Assembly: GCA_964538275.1 (NCBI GenBank)
Contig: CAZIFW010000008.1
Coordinates: 1 to 64,000 of the forward strand
Length of the DNA: 64,000 bases
DNA from: CANIGN01 sp964538275
GTDB taxonomy: Bacteria; Bdellovibrionota; UBA2428
Direction of reading: 5' to 3'
Numbering within the stretch: position 1 is the stretch's first letter; each line of letters starts with the position of its first letter. The notes below the pieces were generated by a model, which saw only the letters and a list, made by a program, of their open reading frames with translations, had not been told where the DNA came from and did not search any database. Made by a program: the position numbers and the translations under genes. This document shows positions 41,256 to 50,450 of this stretch, in pieces.

Positions 41256-41996
41256 TTAAATTAAACCCGCTTCTTTAAGTTGTTTAGCTGCCACATTAGA
41301 CCATCCACGATTGGCCGCAGGGCTTGCAGGGCTAGGGTGTAGAAGTGTGTGCTTTTGAGTCTCTGGAAAGAGGCGAACAAAAACTTTAGTCGCGTATCCT
41401 CCAATGCCTACTAAGGATTGAGGTTCGAATATGGGGACACATTTCAAAAGAAAGTCGTCGCAAAGTGTTTCAATTTTTTTTCTGCACTCTAAAGGTAATT
41501 TATCGGGAGTAACGTTAGCCCCTGTTGTGCTTAAGAAACCTAAAGGGCAGTAATTGAGAACAAAAAACTTTTTAAAGAAAGATTCGGGTTTAGGAAATTG
41601 AGATTGAAAAAAAGACCATAGGCGCGTGCCGCTGACTTCTGGTTTGGGGCAATCAAATCCTAGGATGGGACGCTTGGGGTGTTCTTTCTTGGGTTTGACC
41701 ACTCCTGATGAAATATCAAGATAGTTTTTGACGTAAGTTATATCTCCAAATGGAATCCCTGTTTGCATCATCCCATTGGGACCTGGGTTCATTCCTAAAA
41801 AAAGGGCATCTACCGACGGGTTTGCATATTCATCAATGTAAGAAAAAAAAGGAACACGGGCATAATCGAGAGGGTTATAAGCAAAAATTTCAGAGGGAAA
41901 GTTTTTGGATTGTATTACTTTTTCAAGCTTATCTGAAAGTTCAATGCTTGCAGATTTTAATGTCTTCACAAGGAGTTCTTTTTTCTTAAGTGACAT
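41256..41996 (-). CDS. SMUG1-type uracil-DNA glycosylase
   Basis: The active-site motif FLGMNPGPNGMMQTG and the C-terminal motif HPSPASPAANRGW are the two diagnostic signatures of SMUG1 (UDG family 3). The enzyme excises uracil and some oxidised pyrimidines from DNA, leaving abasic sites. The catalytic Asn lies in the first motif (MNPGPNG) and the DNA-inserting loop around the second. It lacks a signal peptide, as expected. It ends a block with proC: its ATG lies two bases after the proC stop. Confidence 0.9.
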   Translation of the reverse strand: MSLKKKELLVKTLKSASIELSDKLEKVIQSKNFPSEIFAYNPLDYARVPFFSYIDEYANPSVDALFLGMNPGPNGMMQTGIPFGDITYVKNYLDISSGVVKPKKEHPKRPILGFDCPKPEVSGTRLWSFFQSQFPKPESFFKKFFVLNYCPLGFLSTTGANVTPDKLPLECRKKIETLCDDFLLKCVPIFEPQSLVGIGGYATKVFVRLFPETQKHTLLHPSPASPAANRGWSNVAAKQLKEAGLI

Positions 41997-41998
41997 CT

Positions 41999-42802
41999 TT
42001 ATTTTCCAAGTCCTTGTGCTTTAGTTTGGCAGCGCTCAAAAACTTCTAAAAGTTTTTTAGATATTTCTAGCTCTTCTAAGGCTGCAAGGCCTTCAGCAGT
42101 GCATCCTCCAGGTGTGGCAATTTGCTTTAGTATGGCGGGAACGTCTTTTTTCTTTTTGATAAGTTTAGCGGCGCCTTTGAACACGTTTAGGGTCCAGTCC
42201 ATACCTTGTTCTTGTGGAAGTTTGTTAGAGATGATTTTAGATATTTCATTAAGGATCCAAATTGCAAAAGCAGGGTGGCTGGCTCCTAGTGCAGTGGCTG
42301 CAGCAAAATCTTTTTCATTCAGTACGCTGATCATACCAAAAGGCTTAAAGGCATTGAGTGCCCATTTGAGATGCGTGCTTTTGGCCTTGGGACTTTTGTA
42401 AATCGAAGTGAGAGCTTCGCCCACTTGAAGGGAAGTGTTGGTCATTGCTACAATCGCGGCACAACCCATTTCACTTTCAATGCGACTAGGGGGAATGCCT
42501 GCCATGATAGAAACAATGAGAGAATTTTTTTTAATCTTGGCTTTAAGTTCTGTTTTTATTTCTGCCCATTGTTGGGGTTTTACCGCAACAATGTAAATGT
42601 CACCCTCGGGCAGATTTTCTTTATTCTCTACGCAGCTTAATTGAAGTTTAGGGAATTCTTTTCGAAATGCCTTAAGCGATTTACGCGAGTTTAAATGAAG
42701 CGCAATATCTTTAGCGCTTAGGATTTTCTTTTGAATCCATTCTTTGAGAATGAGCGAGCCTAGATGGCCTGCTCCGATCATAACGATTTTGGATTTAGCC
42801 AC
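41999..42802 (-). CDS. proC: Pyrroline-5-carboxylate reductase
   Basis: ProC reduces pyrroline-5-carboxylate to proline with NAD(P)H. The sequence shows the Rossmann motif IGAGHLG (7-13), VKPQQWAEI, VSIMAGIPPSRIE and AMTNTSLQVGEA. The C-terminal dimerisation domain is present with the family motif TPGGCTAEGLAALEE. Length is normal (267 residues). It is upstream of the SMUG1-type gene and probably shares its transcript. Confidence 0.93.
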   Translation of the reverse strand: MAKSKIVMIGAGHLGSLILKEWIQKKILSAKDIALHLNSRKSLKAFRKEFPKLQLSCVENKENLPEGDIYIVAVKPQQWAEIKTELKAKIKKNSLIVSIMAGIPPSRIESEMGCAAIVAMTNTSLQVGEALTSIYKSPKAKSTHLKWALNAFKPFGMISVLNEKDFAAATALGASHPAFAIWILNEISKIISNKLPQEQGMDWTLNVFKGAAKLIKKKKDVPAILKQIATPGGCTAEGLAALEELEISKKLLEVFERCQTKAQGLGK

Positions 42803-42823
42803 GCTTTGAACTTTATAGGCCGC

Positions 42824-43264
42824 TTATTCTACGTATTCAAGGATGGCACCTACGAGGCTACTTAAAAGGTCGCGAAGTTCAGTGCTTTCAAGTTCAAGCT
42901 CATAAACACTCACGCCTTTAGTTGTTTCTATAGGATGCTCCAAAAATGTTTTGTAGCCTTTGGGAAAAGATTTGCAAGCTTGCAGACGCGCAATTAATCC
43001 CTGTGGCAAAGGTAAGATGCCTTTGATGGGAGTATTTGCCGCGTGAAGCTCACAAACGGTTTGATCATTGTATTTAGCAGCACAGACCCAGCCAATTTCC
43101 TTGCCTTTCCATTCCCAGGAAAGTTCAATTCCACCTGCGGCTCTCAACGACTGCAACGCAGAATCCACGATCTTGAATTCTTTGGGAGAGAGCATTCCCC
43201 TTAATGTACTGCTGGAGGGTTTGATTGCTGCTTTTTTCAACGGATGAATAGCAGTCACTTGCAT
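42824..43264 (-). CDS. Conserved-looking cytoplasmic protein of unknown function
   Basis: The ATG at 43264 avoids an overlap with the divergent gene at 43296; a longer frame starts at 43297. The 146-residue product has no signal. It contains SWEWKGKEIGWVCAAKYND, which resembles the W-x-G-K-x-x-GW pattern of small DUF3788-type proteins, but I cannot confirm this. It lies 21 nt upstream of proC on the same strand. Confidence 0.6.
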   Translation of the reverse strand: MQVTAIHPLKKAAIKPSSSTLRGMLSPKEFKIVDSALQSLRAAGGIELSWEWKGKEIGWVCAAKYNDQTVCELHAANTPIKGILPLPQGLIARLQACKSFPKGYKTFLEHPIETTKGVSVYELELESTELRDLLSSLVGAILEYVE

Positions 43265-43295
43265 AGTCTCTATTGGTCTCAGAGCGCGGCAAGTC

Positions 43296-44393
43296 ATGCA
43301 ATCAAAAACCTCTTACATATACAATTTAGGTTTGGCGAAAGAAATTTTAATTTGGTGTAAACTTGAGCGTGTGATAGCGCGCAAAAACGATCCACAACAG
43401 CTATGGTCGCATAAGAGAGCCTTGTGCCGAGAGATCTTAGGCGAAGACACATTGCTTAGAGAAGCCACACCCGATTTATCCGAAGATCGCACTCGTTTTG
43501 ATTTGATGCTTTACAGAGGACGACTAGGTGTGCGCGGACCTAAAAAGAGTGATGATGATTGGGATTTTGATTTTAGTGAAAACTTCGAAGTTCACTCGCT
43601 CAATATTAATCTGCGAACAGCTATTGAAGAGTTTCAAGATAATATTTCATGGATTGCGCCTTATTTTGAAAGTGCACAAGTACGTTTTCGATTTGATGGC
43701 AAAGGAACTTATGGAATTTGGATTGATAGCAAACGAGAGCTATTGGAAAAATTTTCTAAAAGCGAAGAGTGTTGTTCTTTGCATAAAGATTTTTATATTG
43801 AGTTGGGCCAAAACTTTTCTTTTCTTCCGCCCCGTCCACATTGTTGGTTGCCAAGCTTTAGTTGTCAGAACGAAGAGCTTGCAGTGCAAAGCTATATCTC
43901 TAGTTTTTCTCAACCAGGCCCCGAAGCTAATCGTGCACTCGTAGCTTGCGGACAAGAATTGTTGGAAGATCTCGATATCAAAAGTTGGGTCGAAGTTGGG
44001 GCTGGTTACGGAAACTTAACGGCTGCTTATGCAAGTTTATTGGGCTCTCCTACTTGGATACTTGAGCGTGAGTCGCGAGAGACACGTCTTTTTGAATTAA
44101 ATAAAAAATTTTTTCCTGAGGCTAAGTTTTATACTCAAGGAGTGGAAACATTCTCACAAACTCAGAATGTAGACTTGTTGCTTGCAGACCCACCAAGAAG
44201 TGGTTTTGCTGAGTTTTTTAAGAAGGACTGTGTTCAGGCAAAATACATTTTGCTTTATAACTGTGACTTAAGAGGCTTGATTAAAGATGCAGACGCCCTT
44301 CGCGAGCATTATTCTCTAAGAAAATGGTCTTTGGCAGACGTTTTCTCTGGAACTCCTTATGCGGAAGCGATTAGTCTCTGGGTAAGAAAATAG
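43296..44393 (+). CDS. Divergent TrmA/RlmD-like m5U methyltransferase
   Basis: The C-terminal half is a class I SAM methyltransferase with features of the TrmA/RlmC/RlmD family: SQPGPEANRALV (the substrate loop), VEVGAGYGNLTAAYAS (SAM motif I), and LLLADPPRSGFAEFF (the DPPRSG motif). The position that normally reads SCN, with the catalytic Cys, reads YNCDLRGLIKD, so the Cys is kept and its neighbours are changed. The N-terminal 150 residues replace the TRAM domain with sequence I do not recognise. The family methylates U in tRNA or 23S rRNA; the target here is unknown. Confidence 0.72.
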   Translation: MQSKTSYIYNLGLAKEILIWCKLERVIARKNDPQQLWSHKRALCREILGEDTLLREATPDLSEDRTRFDLMLYRGRLGVRGPKKSDDDWDFDFSENFEVHSLNINLRTAIEEFQDNISWIAPYFESAQVRFRFDGKGTYGIWIDSKRELLEKFSKSEECCSLHKDFYIELGQNFSFLPPRPHCWLPSFSCQNEELAVQSYISSFSQPGPEANRALVACGQELLEDLDIKSWVEVGAGYGNLTAAYASLLGSPTWILERESRETRLFELNKKFFPEAKFYTQGVETFSQTQNVDLLLADPPRSGFAEFFKKDCVQAKYILLYNCDLRGLIKDADALREHYSLRKWSLADVFSGTPYAEAISLWVRK

Positions 44394-44402
44394 CTCTCGC
44401 AA

Positions 44403-45551
44403 ATGAAATTTATAATCACCACCTCACCCGGCCTTGAAGAAGAAAATGCAAAAGAAATTCTAGAACTCACAGGAGTGCTCCCAGAAATAAAACCTGGAGG
44501 TATTTTAGAAATTAATGCAGGAATGCCCGAGGTTTACAGAATTCTATGCGGAAGCTTTTTAAGTAGCCGAGTACTTATGCCTTTGGCTGAGTTTCATGCA
44601 TGGGAAAAAGAAGTGCTCTACTTAGAAACTAAAAAAATTCCTTGGGAGACACTGATTGCTGAAAACGAAACCTTTGTATGTGATGTGCACGGTCGGCCAG
44701 ATGATTGTGATTATTCTGCAGCTCAAGGTTTGTTAAAAATTAAAGATGCCATTGTGGATCGTATTCGCGAAAAGCGCGGAAATCGACCAAATGTTGAAAA
44801 GGAAAATCCTACTCACCAAATAGAAATGTTTTTTTGGAAAGGCAAGGTTGAGCTGTCTATTGATCTTTCCGGTGAACCCTTACATCGAAGAGCTTATCGA
44901 AAATTACATGGTGCCGCTCCTTTAAGGGAATCACGTGCGGCTGCTATGTTGCGCATGGCAGGTTTGCTCACAAAACCTTACGAATATTTTATTGATCCAT
45001 TTTGTGGGACAGGAACTTTGCCCATTGAAGCCGCAATGATGCTTAGAAAAATTCCTCCAGCGAATAAACGTTATATACCCAAAAAGTTTTTTATCCCCAA
45101 TTACGGTCAAGATTATTTGAAGACTTTAACTGAGCTGCGAAGTTCAATGCTCGAAGAGTGTCCTACTAAAATTTTAGCTTCAGATATTGATTCTAGCGTT
45201 ATACCAAGGGCACGTCGTGCAGCTGAAAATGCAGGTGTTGGAAAAGACATTCAATTTGAAGTGATGGACTTTGAAGAAATTAACTTTAAGGTAAACGCCT
45301 CAATGCTGCTTGTTTCGAATCCACCTTATGGAGAACGCCTAGAGGATGAATACGAGGCGAGAGAAAACTTAAGAAAGTTAGGCCGTAAGCTCAAATTCGA
45401 AAGTGATGTGGAAAAACTTGTTTTATTGGTTCCCAAAAACATGGAAACAGCTGTGGGATTTAAACCCAGTAAAAAATCGCATTGGAAAGCAGGACCTTTG
45501 GATCTTGTAGCCGCCACTTATGAACTTTGGAAGGGTTCAAAGCACTCTTAA
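44403..45551 (+). CDS. THUMP-domain rRNA guanine-N2 methyltransferase (RlmL-like)
   Basis: Residues 1-160 are a ferredoxin-like/THUMP RNA-binding region. The methyltransferase domain follows with RRAYRKLHGAAPLRES, FIDPFCGTGTLPIEAAMM (motif I) and VSNPPYGERL (the NPPY motif for N-methylation of guanine). The architecture matches the N-terminal half of RlmL and the single-domain RlmL-like enzymes that modify G2445 in 23S rRNA. It lies 9 nt after the preceding methyltransferase gene, so the two form an RNA-modification operon. Confidence 0.86.
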   Translation: MKFIITTSPGLEEENAKEILELTGVLPEIKPGGILEINAGMPEVYRILCGSFLSSRVLMPLAEFHAWEKEVLYLETKKIPWETLIAENETFVCDVHGRPDDCDYSAAQGLLKIKDAIVDRIREKRGNRPNVEKENPTHQIEMFFWKGKVELSIDLSGEPLHRRAYRKLHGAAPLRESRAAAMLRMAGLLTKPYEYFIDPFCGTGTLPIEAAMMLRKIPPANKRYIPKKFFIPNYGQDYLKTLTELRSSMLEECPTKILASDIDSSVIPRARRAAENAGVGKDIQFEVMDFEEINFKVNASMLLVSNPPYGERLEDEYEARENLRKLGRKLKFESDVEKLVLLVPKNMETAVGFKPSKKSHWKAGPLDLVAATYELWKGSKHS

Positions 45552-45552
45552 T

Positions 45553-47550
45553 TTACTTTCGTACTGAACGCATCCCTGCTGTACACCAAGCTTCACTTGC
45601 ACCCGCAGCGCCTTTAGCTGTTTTAGGTCTGTAAATCCAAAGTTGTTGCGTTCCATATTTTGTTCGATAGCAAAGTCCAATAGCAGATGGGTTTGTTGAG
45701 GTTTTGGGAATTCGAGTGGGGTGTTCTTTGTTGATCGGTGAGGGTAAGTTTTCACATTCGTAGGAAACTTTTGCTGTCGTCATACAAGATATTTCGTGAG
45801 TCGTGCTGCTTACGGAAGAAGGAAGTGGGTCGTTTCGTGAAGAAACAAGAACGTCAGCTGTTGGAGGAGCGTAGCTGATACCACCTGAGCAGTCACTGTG
45901 TACGGCGTTGTTTGAACGATAGAGCCAGCGCCAACCACCATTTTGAAATTCACATTTATAGGTGTAGCCCGTGCAGCTTCTAGTGAGCATATTGTAACTT
46001 CCTGTAGTTTGCATACATGTTGCAGGAGCGCTGCCTTCTGGAATGGTTTGAGAGAAACTTGCAGTCAAAAGCATTGAGTCGTCTTCTGGAATATCTTCGT
46101 CTTTTGCGACGCAGTCTGGCTCTCCATTGATCTGGATGCCTCTTAAGTAATGGCCCTCTTCACAGCGCATTGGGAGTCTTAAAGAGCCGATAGGTACAAC
46201 AACATCGTTTCCGGGGTTTGTGGTATTAGTGTTTGTCGTGTTTTCGTTATTGATCGAGGCGAGCGTTCTGCAGATAGGACTTGAGTCTTTATTTAGACCC
46301 ACCATCACATGGCCTGTGGTGCAACTTTCGCCTGAGATACTAATATCTTTACACTTAGGAGTTCCATCCTCAAGCATACCAACAATCACTTCGCCATCTG
46401 GACACTCGCTCGAAATGGGCGCGGCTAAACATTCAAATTTGTCGCCATCATATCCGATAGATTCTTTGGCTTTGCAACTCGGAACAGCTTTACAAATGGG
46501 TGTTGCAACGTTGTTGCTAACGTTTGATCCCACTTGTACTTGTCCTGATCCACACTGTGCACTTAGAGAAGTACAAACTTTTTCGCCTGTACCTGCGGCA
46601 TAACCTAAAAAGGCTTGTCCAGCAGAACAGGGGCTTTCAGCGGTACAAATAAGTTGGTTGGCAGAAGAAGCGAGCATGACCCTACTGGTAGCATCACAAG
46701 TAGGAGCACTCTGACAAACTGGTTGGCCGCTTGAATCAACTCCAAGAGAGATTTGGTTGGAATTACATTGCTGAGTTGGGTTAACGCAATTGGGAGTGCC
46801 GTTAGCAAGGTACCCTAATTTGATCGTGCCCGTAGGGCATCTTCTGAGTGTGCTCGAAACTTTTCTCCATTCTGTACCAATGTCCACACTGATGTATTGT
46901 GCTTTCATGGGGCCTAATCCTTTGTTGATAGACATTGCTGCTAAGTTTCGTTCAATTTTTAAAACAAATTTTATGAGACCCGGATTTGCATTGGCAACGG
47001 GGTTGGATCTCATCATATAACCTGTAGATATAAGTGGGCACGTTGTGGATGCGTTTGGCCCGCTACACGGGCGTCCTTCAACGTCGAGATATAATTTTCC
47101 GTTTGCATCATCAGTGCCTGCAATTTTTTCACCCATCAAATCTACTAGAGGCACACTAGATATGTGTAGGTTTTCGCCTGCCATCTTTTGAAGTTCTGGG
47201 TCGCTAACTGTAATTACATTTGGACATTTAAAGAGTGAGCTCGCATTGCTTGCATCTGGAATACAAGCTGCAAATATTCCATCCGTCGGAATGGCACTTC
47301 TAAGTGTGTTGAGCCAGTCAGAGGGGTCACGAGAGATCGCGTTGAATTTATTTCTGTGTTCAATGACAGTACCCGATAAACGAGATCGTTTGCTGAGATT
47401 TGAAACTTGTTGGCTGAGTCCATTGATTAAGAAGGCTGCAAGTCCCACGGCAGCGAGTGCCATAATGACTTCGGCAAGGGCAAAACCTTTTAGGACTTGT
47501 TTTGAAGATGAGGAATAGCCCCGACTTGGTCTCATATCTCTATTTTCCAT
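45553..47550 (-). CDS. Prepilin-like protein with nine Cys-rich repeats
   Basis: The N-terminus has a type III signal: a charged leader, then KG/FALAEV with the +5 Glu (Glu27), and a hydrophobic helix (23-50). PilD-type peptidase should cut after Gly22. The extracellular part has an alpha/beta pilin-like domain (about 60-235). This is followed by nine imperfect repeats of about 24-30 residues (238-480), each C-x-x-G-x(4-6)-G-x(6-9)-C, separated by Pro/Gln/Ser-rich links and an Asn/Thr-rich spacer before the last. A C-terminal domain with further Cys ends the protein. It is likely a surface-exposed minor pilin or pseudopilin adhesin; the partner is unknown. Confidence 0.8.
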   Translation of the reverse strand: MENRDMRPSRGYSSSSKQVLKGFALAEVIMALAAVGLAAFLINGLSQQVSNLSKRSRLSGTVIEHRNKFNAISRDPSDWLNTLRSAIPTDGIFAACIPDASNASSLFKCPNVITVSDPELQKMAGENLHISSVPLVDLMGEKIAGTDDANGKLYLDVEGRPCSGPNASTTCPLISTGYMMRSNPVANANPGLIKFVLKIERNLAAMSINKGLGPMKAQYISVDIGTEWRKVSSTLRRCPTGTIKLGYLANGTPNCVNPTQQCNSNQISLGVDSSGQPVCQSAPTCDATSRVMLASSANQLICTAESPCSAGQAFLGYAAGTGEKVCTSLSAQCGSGQVQVGSNVSNNVATPICKAVPSCKAKESIGYDGDKFECLAAPISSECPDGEVIVGMLEDGTPKCKDISISGESCTTGHVMVGLNKDSSPICRTLASINNENTTNTNTTNPGNDVVVPIGSLRLPMRCEEGHYLRGIQINGEPDCVAKDEDIPEDDSMLLTASFSQTIPEGSAPATCMQTTGSYNMLTRSCTGYTYKCEFQNGGWRWLYRSNNAVHSDCSGGISYAPPTADVLVSSRNDPLPSSVSSTTHEISCMTTAKVSYECENLPSPINKEHPTRIPKTSTNPSAIGLCYRTKYGTQQLWIYRPKTAKGAAGASEAWCTAGMRSVRK

Positions 47551-47582
47551 CTAGTTTTGGGAAAGCGTGTGAAGTTATTGTT

Positions 47583-47590
47583 TTCCGGAA
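47583..47590. promoter_or_regulatory. TTCCGGAA palindrome, pilin-like side
   Basis: TTCCGGAA sits 33 nt upstream of the prepilin-like start, in the 198-bp divergent promoter region. A related but longer palindrome lies at 47673-47684. A shared regulator binding both is possible but unproven. Confidence 0.3.
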
Positions 47591-47672
47591 CACTTTTGTA
47601 TGAGATTTACATCAATATTCACAATAATTTAACTTATTCTTATTGATAATTTCATAATGTAATCTTGATACT

Positions 47673-47684
47673 GTTCCGCGGAAC
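47673..47684. promoter_or_regulatory. GTTCCGCGGAAC palindrome upstream of the 47749 gene
   Basis: A perfect 12-bp palindrome lies 11 nt upstream of a possible -35 element at 47695 and about 64 nt before the ATG at 47749. Position and symmetry suit a dimeric regulator. Confidence 0.4.
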
Positions 47685-47694
47685 TCCTTGTGGA

Positions 47695-47723
47695 TTGACG
47701 CTGCTTGTTAATAAGATTTAAAA
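47695..47723 (+). promoter_or_regulatory. Possible sigma-70-type promoter for the 47749 gene
   Basis: TTGACG (47695-47700) and TTAAAA (47718-47723) are separated by 17 bp. A start near 47730 would leave a short leader ending in the GGAGG ribosome-binding site. The -10 is poor, so confidence is low. Confidence 0.35.
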
Positions 47724-47748
47724 ACACTTCATCGGAGGTCCTCATTCT

Positions 47749-48666
47749 ATGAAAAAAATGTTCCATATTCTTTCACTTTCTTTAGCTTTTGCAGCAACTT
47801 TAAACGCTTCACCTACTCAAGAGGATGCGCTTAAAGCTGTAAAAGAAAACATTTCAAAATATTTTAAAGATACTGAAGGTCGTTGTTTTGTGATTCAAAA
47901 CGTACAGACTGAGTCTGTGCCTGTGCTCAATAAATGGGCGCAAAAAATTATCGCATTTTATGACAAAGCTGTTGCTGCAAACTATAACCTTGCAGATTCT
48001 ACAATTCTAACACCAAGCAAAGAAGTTTTAGAAAAACTCGAAGCTGAAGGTCGTCAACTAGAATACGAATACTTGGGAAAAGTGGGTCACCACTGGTTTA
48101 AGTCTGCAGCGTTTGAAAACTTGGCCCTAGAAGAAATTGCGGAAGAACAAAGTATCTTGCGTTGTTCACTTGAGATTAAACGTGCCATGGCTCTTGTGGC
48201 TCCAACGGTTCTTGCAAAAGATGCTGAAGGCGAATATTTGCCCGAAGCTTATTTCAAATTAACTCATAATGGAGTTGAGCAAGAACGTTTGCGCAACAAT
48301 GCCACTCAATATGCAGCAATCGCAGTAGATTACTGGTTTGGCGAAGCGGGCATTGAAGAAATCCTGGGTGTTGGTGCTGCTCGTGCTGAAAGTGTGAGTG
48401 GATTCTTTAAAGATGTTTGGCAAACAGGCGTTGTGCGTGCTCTTCGCTATAAAAAAGAAAATTCAAGCTACGGCTTGTCTTGGTTTGAAGGAAACGTTGC
48501 TCGTGCGAATGCAGATTTCGAAGCCGCAGTTCACTTTGAAAATGAACAGGGCAATAACCCCTTCACGGATCTTGAGCAAGATGCGCCTTCTGCAGCTTAC
48601 TTAAAAAATGCTGAAGAATTGCTCAAGGCAGGTAAGGATTACCTAGCGGCAGCTTCTGCCCAGTAG
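47749..48666 (+). CDS. Exported protein of unknown function
   Basis: A strong CGGAGG ribosome-binding site precedes the ATG. The N-terminus is a signal peptide (FHILSLSLAFAATLNA, cleavage near NASPT). The mature 285 residues are helical with two Cys (GRCFVIQ and LRCSLEI) that could pair. No family recognised. The well-formed RBS, and the operator-like palindrome upstream, suggest a well-expressed, regulated gene. Confidence 0.75.
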   Translation: MKKMFHILSLSLAFAATLNASPTQEDALKAVKENISKYFKDTEGRCFVIQNVQTESVPVLNKWAQKIIAFYDKAVAANYNLADSTILTPSKEVLEKLEAEGRQLEYEYLGKVGHHWFKSAAFENLALEEIAEEQSILRCSLEIKRAMALVAPTVLAKDAEGEYLPEAYFKLTHNGVEQERLRNNATQYAAIAVDYWFGEAGIEEILGVGAARAESVSGFFKDVWQTGVVRALRYKKENSSYGLSWFEGNVARANADFEAAVHFENEQGNNPFTDLEQDAPSAAYLKNAEELLKAGKDYLAAASAQ

Positions 48667-48695
48667 TTCTAGCCCGTAGTTAATGAAATCAAAAA

Positions 48696-50258
48696 CTAAG
48701 TCGCATCTTCTAGGTCTTTAGGGATTTCAAGACGCGCAAAGAGACGGGGAACTTCGCCCAGTGCGGAGTTCTCTGCAAGTTTAAAGCTATAGTCCTTAAG
48801 CTCAACTCTCTTGTTTGAATCTATACCAAGGGCCGTGCGCAGTTTGGCACATGACTCAGGAACAAGAGGTTCCATTAAAATACTGATCTTGTAGAGCGCT
48901 TCAGCCGCCACATTGAGAACAGTTCCTAATCGTTCTTTTTTTCCTTCTTTAGCAAGTGTCCAAGGTGCCGTGAGGTTAATGTAGCGATCGCACTCGCGAA
49001 CAGCATCCATTATGAGTTTAATTCCGATATGCAGTCTGTATTGATCGAATTCTGCAAAAGCCCGCTCAGGTAACCCATCAAAGACTGCAAGGAGTTCTTT
49101 GTCTGCGGCTTCTAATGTAGATCGCGGTGGAAGTTTTCCTTCGAAGTTTTTATGGGCCAGAGTGAGTGTACGCGAAGTGAGGTTGCCCAGTCCGTTGGCG
49201 AGGTCGCTGTTAACTTTTGCGATGAAAGTTTCGATGGTCATGGAGGCATCCACTCCGAAGGACATGTCGCTCAGTAAATAATAGCGCATGGGATCTATGC
49301 CAAATTGTTTTGCAAAGTTCATGGGTTCAACAACGTTGCCAAGGCTCTTGCTCATTTTTTGGCCTTTAACGAGCCAATAACCGTGCACTATGAGCTTTTT
49401 GGGTGCGGGTAGGTCTAGGGCCCAGAGCATGGTGGGCCAATAGATAGCGTGCGTTTTAAGGATGTCCTTTGCCAATGTGTGAGACGTCTCTTTCCAAAGC
49501 GGAAGCTCATCAATGCTTTCTGCTCCCGTGTAACCAAGTCCACCAAGGTAAGAGAGTAGGGCATCGAACCAAACATAGGTTACAAATTTGTTGTCGAAAG
49601 GAAGTTCTATGCCCCATGTGAGTCTTTCTTTGGAGCGAGAGATGTTGAGGTCCTCTAGGGGTTCGCTCAACATGGAGAGAACTTCATTGCGAAAGTGCTC
49701 AGGCTGAATGACGTCGATGTTTTTCTTGTAGTGCTCAACAAGGCGCTCTTGGTACTTCGACATACGGAAGAAGTAGTTAGGTTCTTTTCTAATTTCTGGT
49801 TTTGTTAGGTGGTCGGGGCATAGTCCCTCGGGAGTAAGTTCGCTCTCTTTTCGATAGCGTTCGCATCCTAAGCAATAGAGTCCCTCGTACTCCGCAAAAT
49901 AAATCTCGCCTTTGTCATAGAGGCGTTGGAGTGCTTTTTGAACAAGCTCATAGTGTTTGGGATCACTTGTCCTATAGAAACAGTCGGGGGTGAGGTGAAG
50001 TTCTTTCCACGCATCTCGAAAGTACTGGCTGTACTCATCACAGTGTTCCCTAGGGGTTTTCCCCGTTTTCGCAGCTGTTTGAGCCATTTTCTCTCCGTGT
50101 TCATCGGTTCCTGTGATGAACCACGTGTGTTTTCCTCTCAATTTATCAAGTCGAACCATGAAGTCGGCAAGGATAGTTGTATAGGTGTGTCCAAGGTGCG
50201 GACGCGCATTACAGTAGTAAATAGGTGTTGTGAGGGCCTTGTCTGCCTCGATCTTCAT
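48696..50258 (-). CDS. metG: Methionyl-tRNA synthetase
   Basis: MetG charges tRNA-Met. The ATG at 50258 starts MKIEADKALTTPIYYCNARPHLGH, which places HLGH at 21-24, as in the family; the longer frame to 50363 adds 35 unrelated residues. The KMSKS loop is present (KGQKMSKSLGNVV). The zinc-knuckle region YCLGCERYRKESELTPEGLCPDH matches enzymes with a single knuckle. The anticodon-binding helical domain is complete and the C-terminal dimerisation domain is absent. Confidence 0.94.
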   Translation of the reverse strand: MKIEADKALTTPIYYCNARPHLGHTYTTILADFMVRLDKLRGKHTWFITGTDEHGEKMAQTAAKTGKTPREHCDEYSQYFRDAWKELHLTPDCFYRTSDPKHYELVQKALQRLYDKGEIYFAEYEGLYCLGCERYRKESELTPEGLCPDHLTKPEIRKEPNYFFRMSKYQERLVEHYKKNIDVIQPEHFRNEVLSMLSEPLEDLNISRSKERLTWGIELPFDNKFVTYVWFDALLSYLGGLGYTGAESIDELPLWKETSHTLAKDILKTHAIYWPTMLWALDLPAPKKLIVHGYWLVKGQKMSKSLGNVVEPMNFAKQFGIDPMRYYLLSDMSFGVDASMTIETFIAKVNSDLANGLGNLTSRTLTLAHKNFEGKLPPRSTLEAADKELLAVFDGLPERAFAEFDQYRLHIGIKLIMDAVRECDRYINLTAPWTLAKEGKKERLGTVLNVAAEALYKISILMEPLVPESCAKLRTALGIDSNKRVELKDYSFKLAENSALGEVPRLFARLEIPKDLEDAT

Positions 50259-50450
50259 AGTGCAAACGCTACTCTGCTTTTGTATTTCCATCGAGTACTC
50301 TGTGGCGCCGCACGCAATTTTCAGAGTGAAAAAAACAACTATTTTTTCTTGCCCCCCTTGCATCTGAGTGAAAAGGCTTTAAAACCAGAAGGGAAGAGTG
50401 ATTTTCAATTTTTTAAAAAAGTTGAGATTACAGAAGGAGTAATTAGAAAA

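Noticed and set aside
49926..50450. Long open frame upstream of the SWIB gene
   Set aside because: It is antisense to metG, and the ATG at 50451 with its RBS and the SWIB domain starts the real gene.
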